Below, piece by piece: positions 34,176 through 43,254 of a stretch of DNA of 64,000 bases. Where the stretch lies: NCBI RefSeq assembly GCF_051251825.1, contig NZ_JBPOGG010000002.1:434001-498000 (forward strand). Direction: 5' to 3'. Numbering within the stretch: the stretch's first letter is position 1; each line of letters begins with the position of its first letter. The position numbers and the translations under genes were made by a program. This DNA is from Nonlabens sp051251825. GTDB lineage: Bacteria; Bacteroidota; Bacteroidia; Flavobacteriales; Flavobacteriaceae. The notes under the pieces are model-generated. The model ran no database searches and had not been told where the DNA came from. It saw only the letters and a program-made list of their open reading frames with translations.

Positions 34176-34349
34176 ATCGATATTTTTTTATTCTTAAGTT
34201 ACTTAGTTTATATACTTCAAGCCCACTATTTGATATTTCTTTAACTCGTAGAGAAGACTTTAACTACTATTTTTGATATTCTATAAGATTTCTGTAACAT
34301 TTCTTATATAAAAAACACTAACAGTAGTAACAATCGTAAAAATCACAAA

Positions 34350-36071
34350 ATGAAAAAAATTGTATTAAGTCTTGCGGTAGCTTTTATAGCTGCGACTGGA
34401 TTTGCACAAGAGGTAGAGTACACTGAGTACGATTTACCTAATGGACTGCATGTCATCCTACATCAAGAAAATGGTGCGCCAGTGGTAACAACTGCCGTAA
34501 TGTATCAAGTAGGAGCAAAAGATGAAGAACCAGGAAGAACTGGTTTTGCTCACTTTTTTGAGCACCTTTTATTTGAAGGAACTGAAAATATCGAGCGTGG
34601 TAAGTGGTTTGACATAGTAAGTGCAAACGGTGGTAGCAATAATGCAAATACAACTCAAGATCGTACTTATTACTATGAAACGTTCCCTTCTAATAAACTA
34701 GAGACTGGTTTATGGATGGAAAGTGAGCGCATGCTTCACCCTAAAATCGAGCAAATAGGTGTAGATACTCAAAACGAAGTTGTTAAAGAAGAAAAACGCC
34801 AGCGTATCGACAACTCTCCATATGGAGCTATTATCTATAGAACTGGAATCGATAAGCACTTGTTTAAAAAACACCCTTATGGACAGAGTGTGATAGGTTC
34901 TATGGAAGATTTGAATGCTGCAAAGCTTTCAGAATTTCAAGAATTTAATGACAAATACTACAACCCTAATAATGCTACTCTTGTAGTTGCAGGTGATATA
35001 GATATCAAGGAGACTAAGAAAATGATCGAAGATTACTTCGGTCCTATTACTAATAAGGCACCTAGAAATGTACGTAAAGTAATAGTTGAAGATCCTATTA
35101 CTAGCACTCGTTATGCGACAGAATATGATGCAAACATTCAAATTCCAGCAAAAATCTTCTCGTACATCACTCCTAAATCTGTAGATCGTGATGCTTATGT
35201 GCTAGATTATATCTCTTCAGTATTAACTGGTGGAGCTAGTTCTAGAATGCAAAAGAGAATGGTTGAAGAAGATCAAATCGCTTTACAAGTACTAGCTTTT
35301 AATCAAGCTAACCAGGATTATGGCACCTATACTATGGGTGCTCTAGCAAAAGGTGATGTTTCTTTAGACCAACTTGCAAAAGTTATGGACGAGGAAATCG
35401 TTAAGCTTCAAACTGAATTGATTTCTGAAAGAGAATATCAAAAACTTCAAAATCAATTTGAAACTAGATTTGTAAGTTCAAATTCAAGAGTAGAAGGTAT
35501 CGCTGCATCTCTTGCAACATACAACATGCTTAAAGGAGATACTAGTCTTATCAATAAGGAACTAGATGTTTATAGAAGCATTACTCGTGAGGACATCAAA
35601 CGTGTAGCAAATAAGTACTTAAAGACTAACCAAAGACTTGAGTTAGATTATCTTGCTGGTAGCGCACCTACCGCTGAGGAAATGGCCGCAGCAGCAAACG
35701 AAGTAAAAATAGTGGACAATAAGTTACAGATTAATAAAATCTACTTTGATAACGATAAAGCAACTATTACTTCTAGCGCTTCTAAAGAACTAGATCGTAT
35801 CGTTAACATGATGATGAAGAATTCTTCTATGGAAATTCTTGCAGAAACTTACACAGACACTAAAGGAAGTGATGCTTATAACAAGACACTTTCCCAAAAA
35901 CGTGCAGATGCTGTAAGAGGTTATTTGATCTCAAAAGGTGTTGCTGCAAGCAGAGTTAAAGCTGTAGGACGTGGAGAGCAAAACCCAGTAGTAGATTGTG
36001 AAAGCAAAAAATGCTCTGAAGATGAGTACGAGCAATCTAGAAGAACTGAATTTACCATTACTAAAAAATAA
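34350..36071 (+). CDS. M16 zinc peptidase fused to an OmpA-type domain
   Basis: A 573-residue exported protein. A signal peptide (1-19) precedes an M16 N-terminal domain with the inverted zinc motif HFFEH (His68, Glu71, His72) and the downstream Glu region NEVVKEEKRQRID. The M16 C-terminal half runs to about residue 440. Residues about 460-573 form an OmpA/MotB peptidoglycan-binding domain (IYFDNDKATITSSASKELD, TDTKGSDAYN, LSQKRADAVRGYL, GRGEQNP). This tethers the protease to the cell wall. It is followed nine bases later by a second M16 gene without the zinc motif, the usual active/inactive pairing. Confidence 0.9.
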   Translation: MKKIVLSLAVAFIAATGFAQEVEYTEYDLPNGLHVILHQENGAPVVTTAVMYQVGAKDEEPGRTGFAHFFEHLLFEGTENIERGKWFDIVSANGGSNNANTTQDRTYYYETFPSNKLETGLWMESERMLHPKIEQIGVDTQNEVVKEEKRQRIDNSPYGAIIYRTGIDKHLFKKHPYGQSVIGSMEDLNAAKLSEFQEFNDKYYNPNNATLVVAGDIDIKETKKMIEDYFGPITNKAPRNVRKVIVEDPITSTRYATEYDANIQIPAKIFSYITPKSVDRDAYVLDYISSVLTGGASSRMQKRMVEEDQIALQVLAFNQANQDYGTYTMGALAKGDVSLDQLAKVMDEEIVKLQTELISEREYQKLQNQFETRFVSSNSRVEGIAASLATYNMLKGDTSLINKELDVYRSITREDIKRVANKYLKTNQRLELDYLAGSAPTAEEMAAAANEVKIVDNKLQINKIYFDNDKATITSSASKELDRIVNMMMKNSSMEILAETYTDTKGSDAYNKTLSQKRADAVRGYLISKGVAASRVKAVGRGEQNPVVDCESKKCSEDEYEQSRRTEFTITKK

Positions 36072-36079
36072 TTATCAAA

Positions 36080-38143
36080 ATGAAAAAGCAACTCATATTT
36101 TTAATGGTATTATTCCTTACTGGAGTTACTGCCGTTGCACAAATAGACCGATCTAAAGCGCCTGAATCTGGACCTACTCCAGAGATCAACTTAGGTAAGC
36201 CATATACATTTGAACTTAAAAACGGTTTAAAAGTACTTGTAGTGACTGATAAAAAGTTACCTACATTCAGCATGAGCCTGGACTTAAATAATCCTCCAAT
36301 CTTTGAAGGAGATAAAGCAGGAGTTCAATCTTTAACTAGTGCTATACTAGGAAAAGGTTCTACAGAAACAGCAAAAGAAGAATTCAATGAAAAAGTTGAT
36401 TTTCTAGGAGCATTCATTAGTGCAAGAACTGGTGGTGGTTTTGCATCAAGTTTATCTAAGTATAAAGATGAAGTATTTAGTCTTTTTGCAGAGGCGGCTT
36501 TCAAGCCTAACTTCACTCAAGAAGAATTAGACTTTGAAAAATCTCAATTACTAGAAGGCTTAAAATCTGGTGAGAACAGTGCTGCAGCGATTGCTGGTAA
36601 AGTACGTAGCGCATTAGTTTATGGAAAAGATCACCCAGCTGGTGAATTTGCTACAGAGGAGACTGTAAATAACGTAACACTAGATGACGTTAAAAAATTC
36701 TATGCAGACTATTTCAAACCTTCAAATGGTTACTTAGTAATCACGGGAGATATTGAGAAAAAAGACGCAAAGAAATTAGTGAAGAAATACTTCGGTAACT
36801 GGAAAAAAGGAACAGCTCCTAAACCTACTCTACCTACTCTTGCAGATGTTGATCAAACACAAATCAACCTAATTGATGTGCCTAATGCAGTTCAAACTGA
36901 ACTTGCTATCTATAGTCTTTCTGACCTTAAAATGGATGATCCAGATTATTATGCAGCACTTGTCACTAACTATGTATTTGGTGGTTCTTTTGGATCTTAC
37001 TTAAACATGAACTTACGTGAGAAAAACGGATATACTTATGGTGCTCGTTCTAGTATAGGAACTGGTAGAGATTACAAAGGTACTTTCAGAGCAACTGCAA
37101 AAGTGCGTAATGAGGTAACTGACAGTGCAATTGTTGAAACTTTTAAAGAACTGAACAGAATACGTGAAGAATATGTAGAAGATGAAATGCTTGCTACTGC
37201 CAAGGCTAAATTCCTAGGAAACTTCATCATGTCGTCTGAAGATAAGAGTGTTGTTGCAGATCGCTCTATCAGTGTTCAAAAGAACGAACTAGATAAAGAC
37301 TTCTACAAGAACTTTATTGCAAACATCAATAAAGTAACTAAAGAAGATGTAAAGCGTGTAGCAAATAGATTTTTAAGTCCAGATAACATACGTATCATCG
37401 TAGTAGGAAAAGCTGGAGATGTCCTTGAGCCACTTGAAAAAATGACTATTAATGGACAACCGGTGCCTATTAAATTCTTTGATAAAAACGCAAACGCAAC
37501 TGAGCGTCCTTCTACAGTAGAGATTCCAGCTGGATTAACTGCTCAAACTGTTCTAGATAACTACATCAAAGCAATAGGTGGAAAGAGTGCCGTTTCAAAT
37601 GTGAATGAGGTTTCTCAGTTCTCTGTATTTACTTCACCTATGGGCGAGATAATTATGGATACTAAAAACCAAAAAGGTGATAACTGGGCTCTAACTATGA
37701 AAATGGGTGGACGCGAGATGAGCAAGCAAGTGTATAAAGATGGAAACGGATTAGTAAAAGCTCAAGGACAATCACAACAGTTGAGCGGTGAGCAATTAGA
37801 AGCCGTTAAGTCTGAAGCATTGTTCTTCCCAGAACTTTATCATGCAGACATGGCTGAGCTTGTAGGCGCAGAGCGTTTAGGTAGTCACAACGTTTTTGTG
37901 ATTAAGTGGACAGATATGAGAAAATCATACTACGACACAGAAACTGGACTTCTTGTAGGATTAGAAAGAATGACTATGACTCCTCAAGGACCTACAATGT
38001 CTGTTACACAGTTTTCAGATTATAAAGAATTCTCAGGTGTAAAATTCCCAACCGCTATGGTAATTCCTATGATGGGACAGGAAATAACTTTTGAATTAAA
38101 AGATCTTAAAGTGAATTCAGGACTTACAGATTCAGATTTCTAG
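36080..38143 (+). CDS. M16 peptidase-like inactive subunit with LolA-like C-terminal domain
   Basis: A 687-residue exported protein with a signal peptide (1-20, ending AVAQ). The M16 fold spans about residues 38-455, but the position of HxxEH reads AGVQSLTSAIL, so it cannot bind catalytic zinc; such subunits form the closing half of a dimeric M16 chamber. The region SFGSYLNMNLREKNGYTYGARS is a typical M16 C-domain block. Residues about 490-687 form a second beta-rich domain (LDNYIKAIGGKSA, GREMSKQVYKDGNG, TGLLVGLERM, FPTAMVIPM) resembling outer-membrane lipoprotein sorting folds. It is coupled to the active partner upstream by a 9-base gap. Confidence 0.88.
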   Translation: MKKQLIFLMVLFLTGVTAVAQIDRSKAPESGPTPEINLGKPYTFELKNGLKVLVVTDKKLPTFSMSLDLNNPPIFEGDKAGVQSLTSAILGKGSTETAKEEFNEKVDFLGAFISARTGGGFASSLSKYKDEVFSLFAEAAFKPNFTQEELDFEKSQLLEGLKSGENSAAAIAGKVRSALVYGKDHPAGEFATEETVNNVTLDDVKKFYADYFKPSNGYLVITGDIEKKDAKKLVKKYFGNWKKGTAPKPTLPTLADVDQTQINLIDVPNAVQTELAIYSLSDLKMDDPDYYAALVTNYVFGGSFGSYLNMNLREKNGYTYGARSSIGTGRDYKGTFRATAKVRNEVTDSAIVETFKELNRIREEYVEDEMLATAKAKFLGNFIMSSEDKSVVADRSISVQKNELDKDFYKNFIANINKVTKEDVKRVANRFLSPDNIRIIVVGKAGDVLEPLEKMTINGQPVPIKFFDKNANATERPSTVEIPAGLTAQTVLDNYIKAIGGKSAVSNVNEVSQFSVFTSPMGEIIMDTKNQKGDNWALTMKMGGREMSKQVYKDGNGLVKAQGQSQQLSGEQLEAVKSEALFFPELYHADMAELVGAERLGSHNVFVIKWTDMRKSYYDTETGLLVGLERMTMTPQGPTMSVTQFSDYKEFSGVKFPTAMVIPMMGQEITFELKDLKVNSGLTDSDF

Positions 38144-38163
38144 AAATTAGAATTTTAATAATT

Positions 38164-38181
38164 ACGCTTTCGCGAAAGCGT
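38164..38181. repeat. Dispersed palindrome, exact 18-bp copy, intergenic
   Basis: ACGCTTTCGCGAAAGCGT, 20 bases after the M16 gene stop and before the terminator. Confidence 0.95.
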
Positions 38182-38202
38182 GATTAAACAACCCAACTAC
38201 TC

Positions 38203-38237
38203 AAAACCAGTATCTACTTAGATGCTGGTTTTTTTTT
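38203..38237 (+). terminator. Terminator of the M16 pair
   Basis: ACCAGTATCT pairs with AGATGCTGGT (one G-T), followed by nine T. The stem overlaps the last codons of the DMT transporter gene on the other strand. Confidence 0.8.
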
Positions 38238-39125
38238 ATCTCTAGTTACCAAGACCACTGCGAGGATAATGACAACTGTAGAAAGCCCTTGCCAGATACT
38301 AAAAGTCTCACCATCCATCGTTCCCCATGTTAATCCTACAACTGGCATTAAATAAGTGACCGAGCTTGCAAATACAGGTGAAGTGATTTGAACTAATTTG
38401 TTGAACATGATTTTTGCAGCAACAGTTCCAAAAATGGATAAGATCACGATAAAGCCTATACTGCGCATTACTGGTTCGCTTGTAAATTCAAGTGAAGCAC
38501 CATCTGCACTAAAAAATACGATGATTGCAAGTGGTAGAATGAACACAAAGTTCCCAGTAGCAATAGCAAGCGGTTTTATATTTTGTAAGTAACGCTTAAT
38601 GATGTTTACATTACTCGCATAACAAGTACAGGCAATAAAAACGAGCCCGGCAAACATATAATTCTGCTCTGGATTATTTTCCATTCCTGAGAACACTAGA
38701 GCAACTGCGCCGGCAAGTCCTATAATTACACCTAGTAACTGTGTACGAGAAAATGCTATCCCAAAAATTACAGATCCCATTATTAATGTAATCAATGGAA
38801 CGGTTGAGTTAAGAATAGCACTTATAGCACTATCAATCTCTGTTTGTGCATAAGCAAAAAGAAAAGCAGGAAAAAAAGTACCTAGCAATCCTGATAGAAA
38901 AAGCCATTTCCAGTCCTTACGGCTTACTGAGGTAAAAGACTTCCACCCTATAGCTATGAGTATAAAACCCGATACAATAGTACGTCCTGCACCTACTTGT
39001 AGTGGCTGCATGACCAGGTTTCCAGATCCATCATCGCCTAAGGTTTTTTTAATAAGAATAAATGAAGTTCCCCAAATGAGACTAAGAATGACTAAGTAAA
39101 CGTATTTGAGTTTTGAATTATCCAT
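38214..39125 (-). CDS. EamA/DMT superfamily transporter
   Basis: A 303-residue membrane protein with ten TM segments in two EamA repeats (about residues 8-145 and 155-295). Typical blocks are LIWGTSFILIKKTLG near the start, AISAILNSTVPLITLIMG, and VFASSVTYLMPVVGLTWG in the second repeat. The family exports small metabolites such as amino acids or nucleosides; the substrate cannot be told from sequence. Monocistronic, with its 3' end inside the M16 terminator. Confidence 0.88.
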   Translation of the reverse strand: MDNSKLKYVYLVILSLIWGTSFILIKKTLGDDGSGNLVMQPLQVGAGRTIVSGFILIAIGWKSFTSVSRKDWKWLFLSGLLGTFFPAFLFAYAQTEIDSAISAILNSTVPLITLIMGSVIFGIAFSRTQLLGVIIGLAGAVALVFSGMENNPEQNYMFAGLVFIACTCYASNVNIIKRYLQNIKPLAIATGNFVFILPLAIIVFFSADGASLEFTSEPVMRSIGFIVILSIFGTVAAKIMFNKLVQITSPVFASSVTYLMPVVGLTWGTMDGETFSIWQGLSTVVIILAVVLVTRDKKKPASK

Positions 39126-39210
39126 GGAGAATTTGAAAACTCAAAGGTCATTCTTTTTCTAAGATTAAATCTTAGTTATTTCATAAATGGAATACAAATC
39201 AGTAGGTAGT

Positions 39211-39777
39211 CTATTTCCAGGTCATAGATTCCATCATCTTGCGCATGTCCAGCTTGATATAATCTATCGCTGGATAAATAGAATCATAATTAGGTGTACG
39301 ATCGAAGTAAAGCGATGCGGTAACAAAATTCTGCACACTGTCTGTGAGGTAGAATTGCACGTTTGACGCAGCATTTCCCTCAATAGAATACATCATTCCA
39401 TAGGCAGATTTATCGGGATTGATGTAGATCTTATCATCTATAACATCGGCCATGCGGTTGTGGGAGAATGAGAGTTTTTGCCCATCTATGAGTAATTCTC
39501 TTATATTATCTTGAACAGGTGCATAATCCATGTAAACCGTAGCCTCCATAAATGGGTACTCGATTTTCATGGAGCAATCACTTTTTGCCAGCACACGAGC
39601 ATAAGAGTTAATTTCAAAATTAAAAGGACAGTTATCTTTCTCCATCTTTTGATACTCTGGAGTAGGATATTGTAGTGCTAACTGAGCCTGTGGTTTAGGC
39701 TGTAGTTCATTATCACCGCAACTAGAAAGCACAGCAATTATTCCTATTATAAGTAAAGCTTTTAAGGTTTGGTACAT
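39211..39777 (-). CDS. gldD: Gliding motility lipoprotein GldD
   Basis: A 188-residue lipoprotein (lipobox VLSSC, Cys20). It matches GldD in length and in blocks such as LALQYPTPEYQKME, CPFNFEIN, EATVYMDYAPV, GNAASNVQFYLTDSV and SLYFDRTPNYDSI, with the characteristic end MMESMTWK. GldD is required for gliding and type IX secretion in Flavobacterium johnsoniae. It overlaps gldE by 16 bases, the order known from that species. The T9SS-tailed proteins in this window are possible clients. Confidence 0.93.
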   Translation of the reverse strand: MYQTLKALLIIGIIAVLSSCGDNELQPKPQAQLALQYPTPEYQKMEKDNCPFNFEINSYARVLAKSDCSMKIEYPFMEATVYMDYAPVQDNIRELLIDGQKLSFSHNRMADVIDDKIYINPDKSAYGMMYSIEGNAASNVQFYLTDSVQNFVTASLYFDRTPNYDSIYPAIDYIKLDMRKMMESMTWK

Positions 39778-41096
39778 TTGATTTGTTTAATGCGTTTCTT
39801 ATCCATGGACTCAACAAGAAACGTAATTCCTTCAAAAGTTATTTTATCCAGCTTGCGTGGAAAATAACCTGTTTGCTCCAGTAAGAATCCAGCAACCGTT
39901 TCTGACTCGCCTTTTGCAGCGTCAAACAACTCTATTTGAGTTTCTTCTAGCTCTGTGATTCTATAGAAATCTTTAAGAGGAGTTTTCCCTTCAAACACAA
40001 AGTTCTTTTCATCCAGCTTTGAATACACGAGATTTTCATCATCAAATTCATCACTTATATCACCTACTATTTCTTCTATAATGTCTTCTAGTGATATTAA
40101 ACCACTCGTTCCTCCATATTCATCTACGACTATAGCCAGGTGTTTCTTTTGCTCTTGAAACTCTTGTAATAAGTCATCCAGCTTTTTATTTTCTGGAACA
40201 AAGTATGCTTCTCGCAGCAACTTAGTCCATTCAAAGTTTTTGCGATCTATATATGGAAGTAAATCTTTTACATAAAGAACACCTGTGATTTGATCTATAC
40301 TTTCTTTAAAAACAGGAATTCTTGAGTATCCATTTGAGATCACCTCAGCAATAATGTCTTTGAATTCCATATTCTCGTCTAGAGCAAACACATCTGTACG
40401 GTTGCGCATCACTGTTTTTGTGTCAGTGTTCCCAAAGCTTACAATACCTTGTAGCAATTGCTGTTCCTCGTCTGTGGTATCGTGATGATCTGTTAATTCA
40501 AGGGCTTGAGATAATTGAGAAACGGTAATACTAGATTTTTTAGTTCCTAATCGTTCATGAATTTGAATGGTGACATAACGCATGGGCAAACTTAAAAAGC
40601 TGAAGAGCTTATCGAGCACACTCAGTGGTATCGCCATAAAATTTGCAAACTTAACGGCATTACGATTTGCATATACCTTAGGAAGAATCTCTCCAAAAAG
40701 TAATATCAAAAATGTAACTACAATTACCTCTAGAATAAATCGTACACTAATTTGAAAACCAAAAAGATCAAGATCTTGAATATTTACAAACCAACTATTT
40801 GCAAGTATGCTGAATATTAAAACCGTGGTGATATTAATAGCATTATTTGCAATTAATATAGTTGCGAGTAATTTTTTAGGTCTTGCGAGTAATTTTGCAA
40901 CTAACTCACGACGAGCAAATTCATCACGCTCTTCTTCTAGATCAGTAGTTTCTAGAGAAAAAAGAGCAACTTCTGCGCCACTAACCATGGCACTTAAAAT
41001 AAGTAGTATTAAAAACACTATAAAATAAACTAGTTCACCAGAACCAGAAATTATAGCAAGAAACAAATGCGATGAGTCAGGATCCACTGGTTTCAA
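39762..41096 (-). CDS. gldE: Gliding-associated GldE (DUF21-CBS-CorC_HlyC protein)
   Basis: A 444-residue membrane protein: a DUF21/CNNM domain with four TM segments (about residues 15-190), a CBS pair (about 205-325, with FALDENMEFKDIIAEV, GYSRIPVFKES and VVDEYGGTSGLISLEDIIEE), and a C-terminal CorC/HlyC domain (about 345-430). GldE resembles metal-ion efflux proteins; in F. johnsoniae it supports GldD function. It starts right after ssb (no gap) and overlaps gldD, so mutY-ssb-gldE-gldD look like one leftward unit. Confidence 0.93.
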   Translation of the reverse strand: MKPVDPDSSHLFLAIISGSGELVYFIVFLILLILSAMVSGAEVALFSLETTDLEEERDEFARRELVAKLLARPKKLLATILIANNAINITTVLIFSILANSWFVNIQDLDLFGFQISVRFILEVIVVTFLILLFGEILPKVYANRNAVKFANFMAIPLSVLDKLFSFLSLPMRYVTIQIHERLGTKKSSITVSQLSQALELTDHHDTTDEEQQLLQGIVSFGNTDTKTVMRNRTDVFALDENMEFKDIIAEVISNGYSRIPVFKESIDQITGVLYVKDLLPYIDRKNFEWTKLLREAYFVPENKKLDDLLQEFQEQKKHLAIVVDEYGGTSGLISLEDIIEEIVGDISDEFDDENLVYSKLDEKNFVFEGKTPLKDFYRITELEETQIELFDAAKGESETVAGFLLEQTGYFPRKLDKITFEGITFLVESMDKKRIKQIKCTKP

Positions 41097-41591
41097 TTAA
41101 AAGGGTAAATCATCATCATCACTGGCTTGAGATACCGGCGGTGCTGAATTAGTTTGTGTTACAGGTGGTTGTGCTGGTTGAGTAGGACGACCAGCCTGTT
41201 GAGGCTGCGCTGGACGCTGCGCTTGCGGTTGTGCCGGTGCGCCAGTGTTATCACCTTTAGGAGTTAAGAATGTAAATTCTTGAACTTGAATTTCAGTCGT
41301 GTAACGTGGTTGCCCATCGTCACCAGTCCATTGTCTATTCTTGATACGACCTTCAATATAAACTTTGTCGCCTTTTTTAAGATACTTCTCACAGACTTCG
41401 GCAGCTTTATTGCGTACCACACAGTTGTGCCACTCCGTATTAGAAACACGTTCACCAGTAGTTCTATTCACGTATTCTTCATTTGTAGCGAGCGGGAAAC
41501 GACCTATACAATTACCACCTTCAAAATACTTCATTTTTACTTCATCACCGGTGTGTCCTATAAGAATCACTTTATTTACTGTTCCTGCCAT
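41097..41591 (-). CDS. ssb: Single-stranded DNA-binding protein
   Basis: A 164-residue SSB. Residues 1-108 are the OB fold (MAGTVNKVILIGHTGDEVKM start, ATNEEYVNRTTGERV, WHNCVVRNKAAEVCEKYLKKGDKVYIEG, given in parts). Residues 110-155 are a Gln/Pro/Ala linker, and the tail DDDDLPF is the acidic tip that recruits repair proteins. It lies between mutY and gldE, as in other Flavobacteriaceae. Confidence 0.96.
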   Translation of the reverse strand: MAGTVNKVILIGHTGDEVKMKYFEGGNCIGRFPLATNEEYVNRTTGERVSNTEWHNCVVRNKAAEVCEKYLKKGDKVYIEGRIKNRQWTGDDGQPRYTTEIQVQEFTFLTPKGDNTGAPAQPQAQRPAQPQQAGRPTQPAQPPVTQTNSAPPVSQASDDDDLPF

Positions 41592-41636
41592 TGTTCTACT
41601 TTTTGATATTTATCAAGCGTGTAAAGATAATTAATC

Positions 41637-42683
41637 TTAAAGATAAGAATTCCAGAAAGAACTCATAAATCGATGCATTAAAATATGTAAAGGTTTTTGA
41701 AAAGCATCAGCAATAGGAATGCTATTTTCTAGCTCTTCATCTACTTCAACGATCCAGAAATACGCATGTACTTTGCGATGAGATAGTTTGTGTATAATGG
41801 GTTGCTGGTTGAATACGCTTTCGCGAAAGCGGACTCCACTCCACCATTCCTGCTCCTCAAGTTGATCTCTAAATTCAACAGAAAGTAGTGCTCCATCACT
41901 CTCTATAAAAGGAAATTCATATAATCCTGCCCATATTCCAGTTTGTGGTCGTTCTTGAAGAATCGTTCTATCGTTAGGAGTTTGCAGTACTATATAATGA
42001 TGATGAAGGTTTTTAACTTTAGTCTTTTTAATTTTCACAGGCAATTCCTCAATGCGCTGATCTTGAAACGCCACGCAACTGCGCTGAAACGGGCAAACGG
42101 TACAATCTGGATTTTTAGGAACGCATTGTAGCGCACCAAATTCCATGATTGCCTGATTATATATATGAGGAACTTTTTTATCCAGTAATTGAGCAGCGAG
42201 GTTTTTAAATTCTTTGATCCCAGCGGTTTCATTAATAGGAGTACTTATTCCATAAATGCGTGAAAGTACTCTATAAACGTTTCCATCTACCACAGGAACG
42301 GCTTCTTTAAAGCAAAAACTAGCGATCGCAGCAGCCGTATAATCGCCTACTCCTTTTAAATCGAGCAGTTTTTTATAAGAATCTGGAAAATTTCCACCCA
42401 TTTCTACTACTTGTTGCGCAGCAGTATGAAGGTTTCTAGCACGTGAATAATAACCTAATCCTTGCCATAATTTAAGTACTTCTTCCTGTGGCGCAGCTGC
42501 CAACTCTTGTACTGTAGGAAAGGCCTCGACAAAGCGCTCATAGTACGGTAGTCCTTGATTTACACGGGTTTGCTGCAGGATCACCTCACTTAACCAGACG
42601 CGATAAGGATCCTGAGTCTCACGCCATGGCAGGTCTCTTTTATGTACTTCATACCATTTTATAAGTTGCTTATGAAAGCTCAT
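41637..42683 (-). CDS. mutY: A/G-specific adenine glycosylase MutY
   Basis: A 348-residue DNA repair enzyme that removes adenine opposite 8-oxoguanine. Catalytic Glu33 lies in WLSEVILQQTR, the HhH motif is LKGVGDYTAAAI (109-120), and Asp133 in VVDGNVYRV is the second catalytic residue. The 4Fe-4S cysteines are 187, 194, 197 and 203 (C-x6-C-x2-C-x5-C). The C-terminal NUDIX-like domain (about 225-348) reads 8-oxoG; a dispersed palindrome in it encodes RFRES (in GVRFRESVFN), apparently tolerated. It leads the mutY-ssb-gldE-gldD group. Confidence 0.96.
   Translation of the reverse strand: MSFHKQLIKWYEVHKRDLPWRETQDPYRVWLSEVILQQTRVNQGLPYYERFVEAFPTVQELAAAPQEEVLKLWQGLGYYSRARNLHTAAQQVVEMGGNFPDSYKKLLDLKGVGDYTAAAIASFCFKEAVPVVDGNVYRVLSRIYGISTPINETAGIKEFKNLAAQLLDKKVPHIYNQAIMEFGALQCVPKNPDCTVCPFQRSCVAFQDQRIEELPVKIKKTKVKNLHHHYIVLQTPNDRTILQERPQTGIWAGLYEFPFIESDGALLSVEFRDQLEEQEWWSGVRFRESVFNQQPIIHKLSHRKVHAYFWIVEVDEELENSIPIADAFQKPLHILMHRFMSSFWNSYL
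41817..41830. repeat. Dispersed palindrome, exact, inside mutY
   Basis: GCTTTCGCGAAAGC, read on the minus strand as RFRES in the NUDIX-like domain. Confidence 0.95.
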
Positions 42684-42742
42684 TGCTCTATCTATTTAAG
42701 GGACTGCAAGATATATCTTCTTAAAATTTAATCAATTAGAGA

Positions 42743-42771
42743 TTTGTATTTACAATATTACCGTATATTTG
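42743..42771 (+). promoter_or_regulatory. Promoter of the HU gene
   Basis: TTTG (42743-42746), a 17-base spacer and TATATTTG (42764-42771) match the Bacteroidota -33/-7 consensus. The ATG of HU lies 45 bases downstream. Confidence 0.85.
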
Positions 42772-42815
42772 CGCCCTGTTTAACAAACCCTATTAATTAA
42801 TTATTCAATTTAAAC

Positions 42816-43106
42816 ATGACGAAAGCAGATATCGTATCTAAAATTTCAGATAAGTTAGGAATGGAAAAGACTGATGTACAGGCAGCTGTAGAGTCTTTCA
42901 TGAATGAAGTAAAAGGTTCATTAGAATCTGGTGAGAATGTATATCTACGTGGATTCGGTAGTTTTATCGTTAAAACGAGAGCAGAGAAAACTGGACGTAA
43001 CATTTCTAAGAACACAACAATTAAAATACCAGCTCACAATATACCAGCATTTAAACCTGCTAAGGTATTTGTAGAAGGTGTGAAAACAAACGTAAAAGTT
43101 AAGTAA
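42816..43106 (+). CDS. hup: HU family DNA-binding protein
   Basis: A 96-residue nucleoid protein. It has the HU start MTKADIVSKISDKLGMEKTD, the beta-arm entry LRGFGSFIVKTRAEKTGRNI, and the arm-end PAHNIPAFKPAK. HU bends DNA non-specifically and shapes the nucleoid. It has a strong promoter and is followed 13 bases later by a tiny basic protein gene, both ending at one terminator. Confidence 0.96.
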   Translation: MTKADIVSKISDKLGMEKTDVQAAVESFMNEVKGSLESGENVYLRGFGSFIVKTRAEKTGRNISKNTTIKIPAHNIPAFKPAKVFVEGVKTNVKVK

Positions 43107-43119
43107 AAATATAAGAGAT

Positions 43120-43212
43120 ATGCCAAGCGGTAAAAAAAGAAAAAGACATAAGGTAGCGACTCACAAACGTAAAAAGCGTCGTCGCGCAAATCGTCACAAG
43201 AAGAAAAAGTAG
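43120..43212 (+). CDS. Tiny Lys/Arg-rich protein (possible ribosomal protein)
   Basis: A 30-residue protein, MPSGKKRKRHKVATHKRKKR followed by RRANRHKKKK, two-thirds basic. The ATG lies 13 bases after the HU stop and the stop codon is inside the terminator stem, so it is clearly transcribed with HU. Such extreme composition fits a ribosomal or nucleic-acid-binding protein; the Bacteroidota-specific ribosomal protein bL38, described from the F. johnsoniae ribosome, is a candidate, but I cannot compare its sequence here. Confidence 0.75.
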   Translation: MPSGKKRKRHKVATHKRKKRRRANRHKKKK

Positions 43213-43236
43213 TATTTCACTACTTTTTCTTTTTAT
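43204..43236 (+). terminator. Terminator of HU and the tiny basic protein
   Basis: AAAAAGTAGT (43204-43213) pairs with ACTACTTTTT (43219-43228) around ATTTC, followed by a T-rich run. The stem contains the stop codon of the 30-residue gene. Confidence 0.85.
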
Positions 43237-43254
43237 ATCAAAACTGGTTCAACT

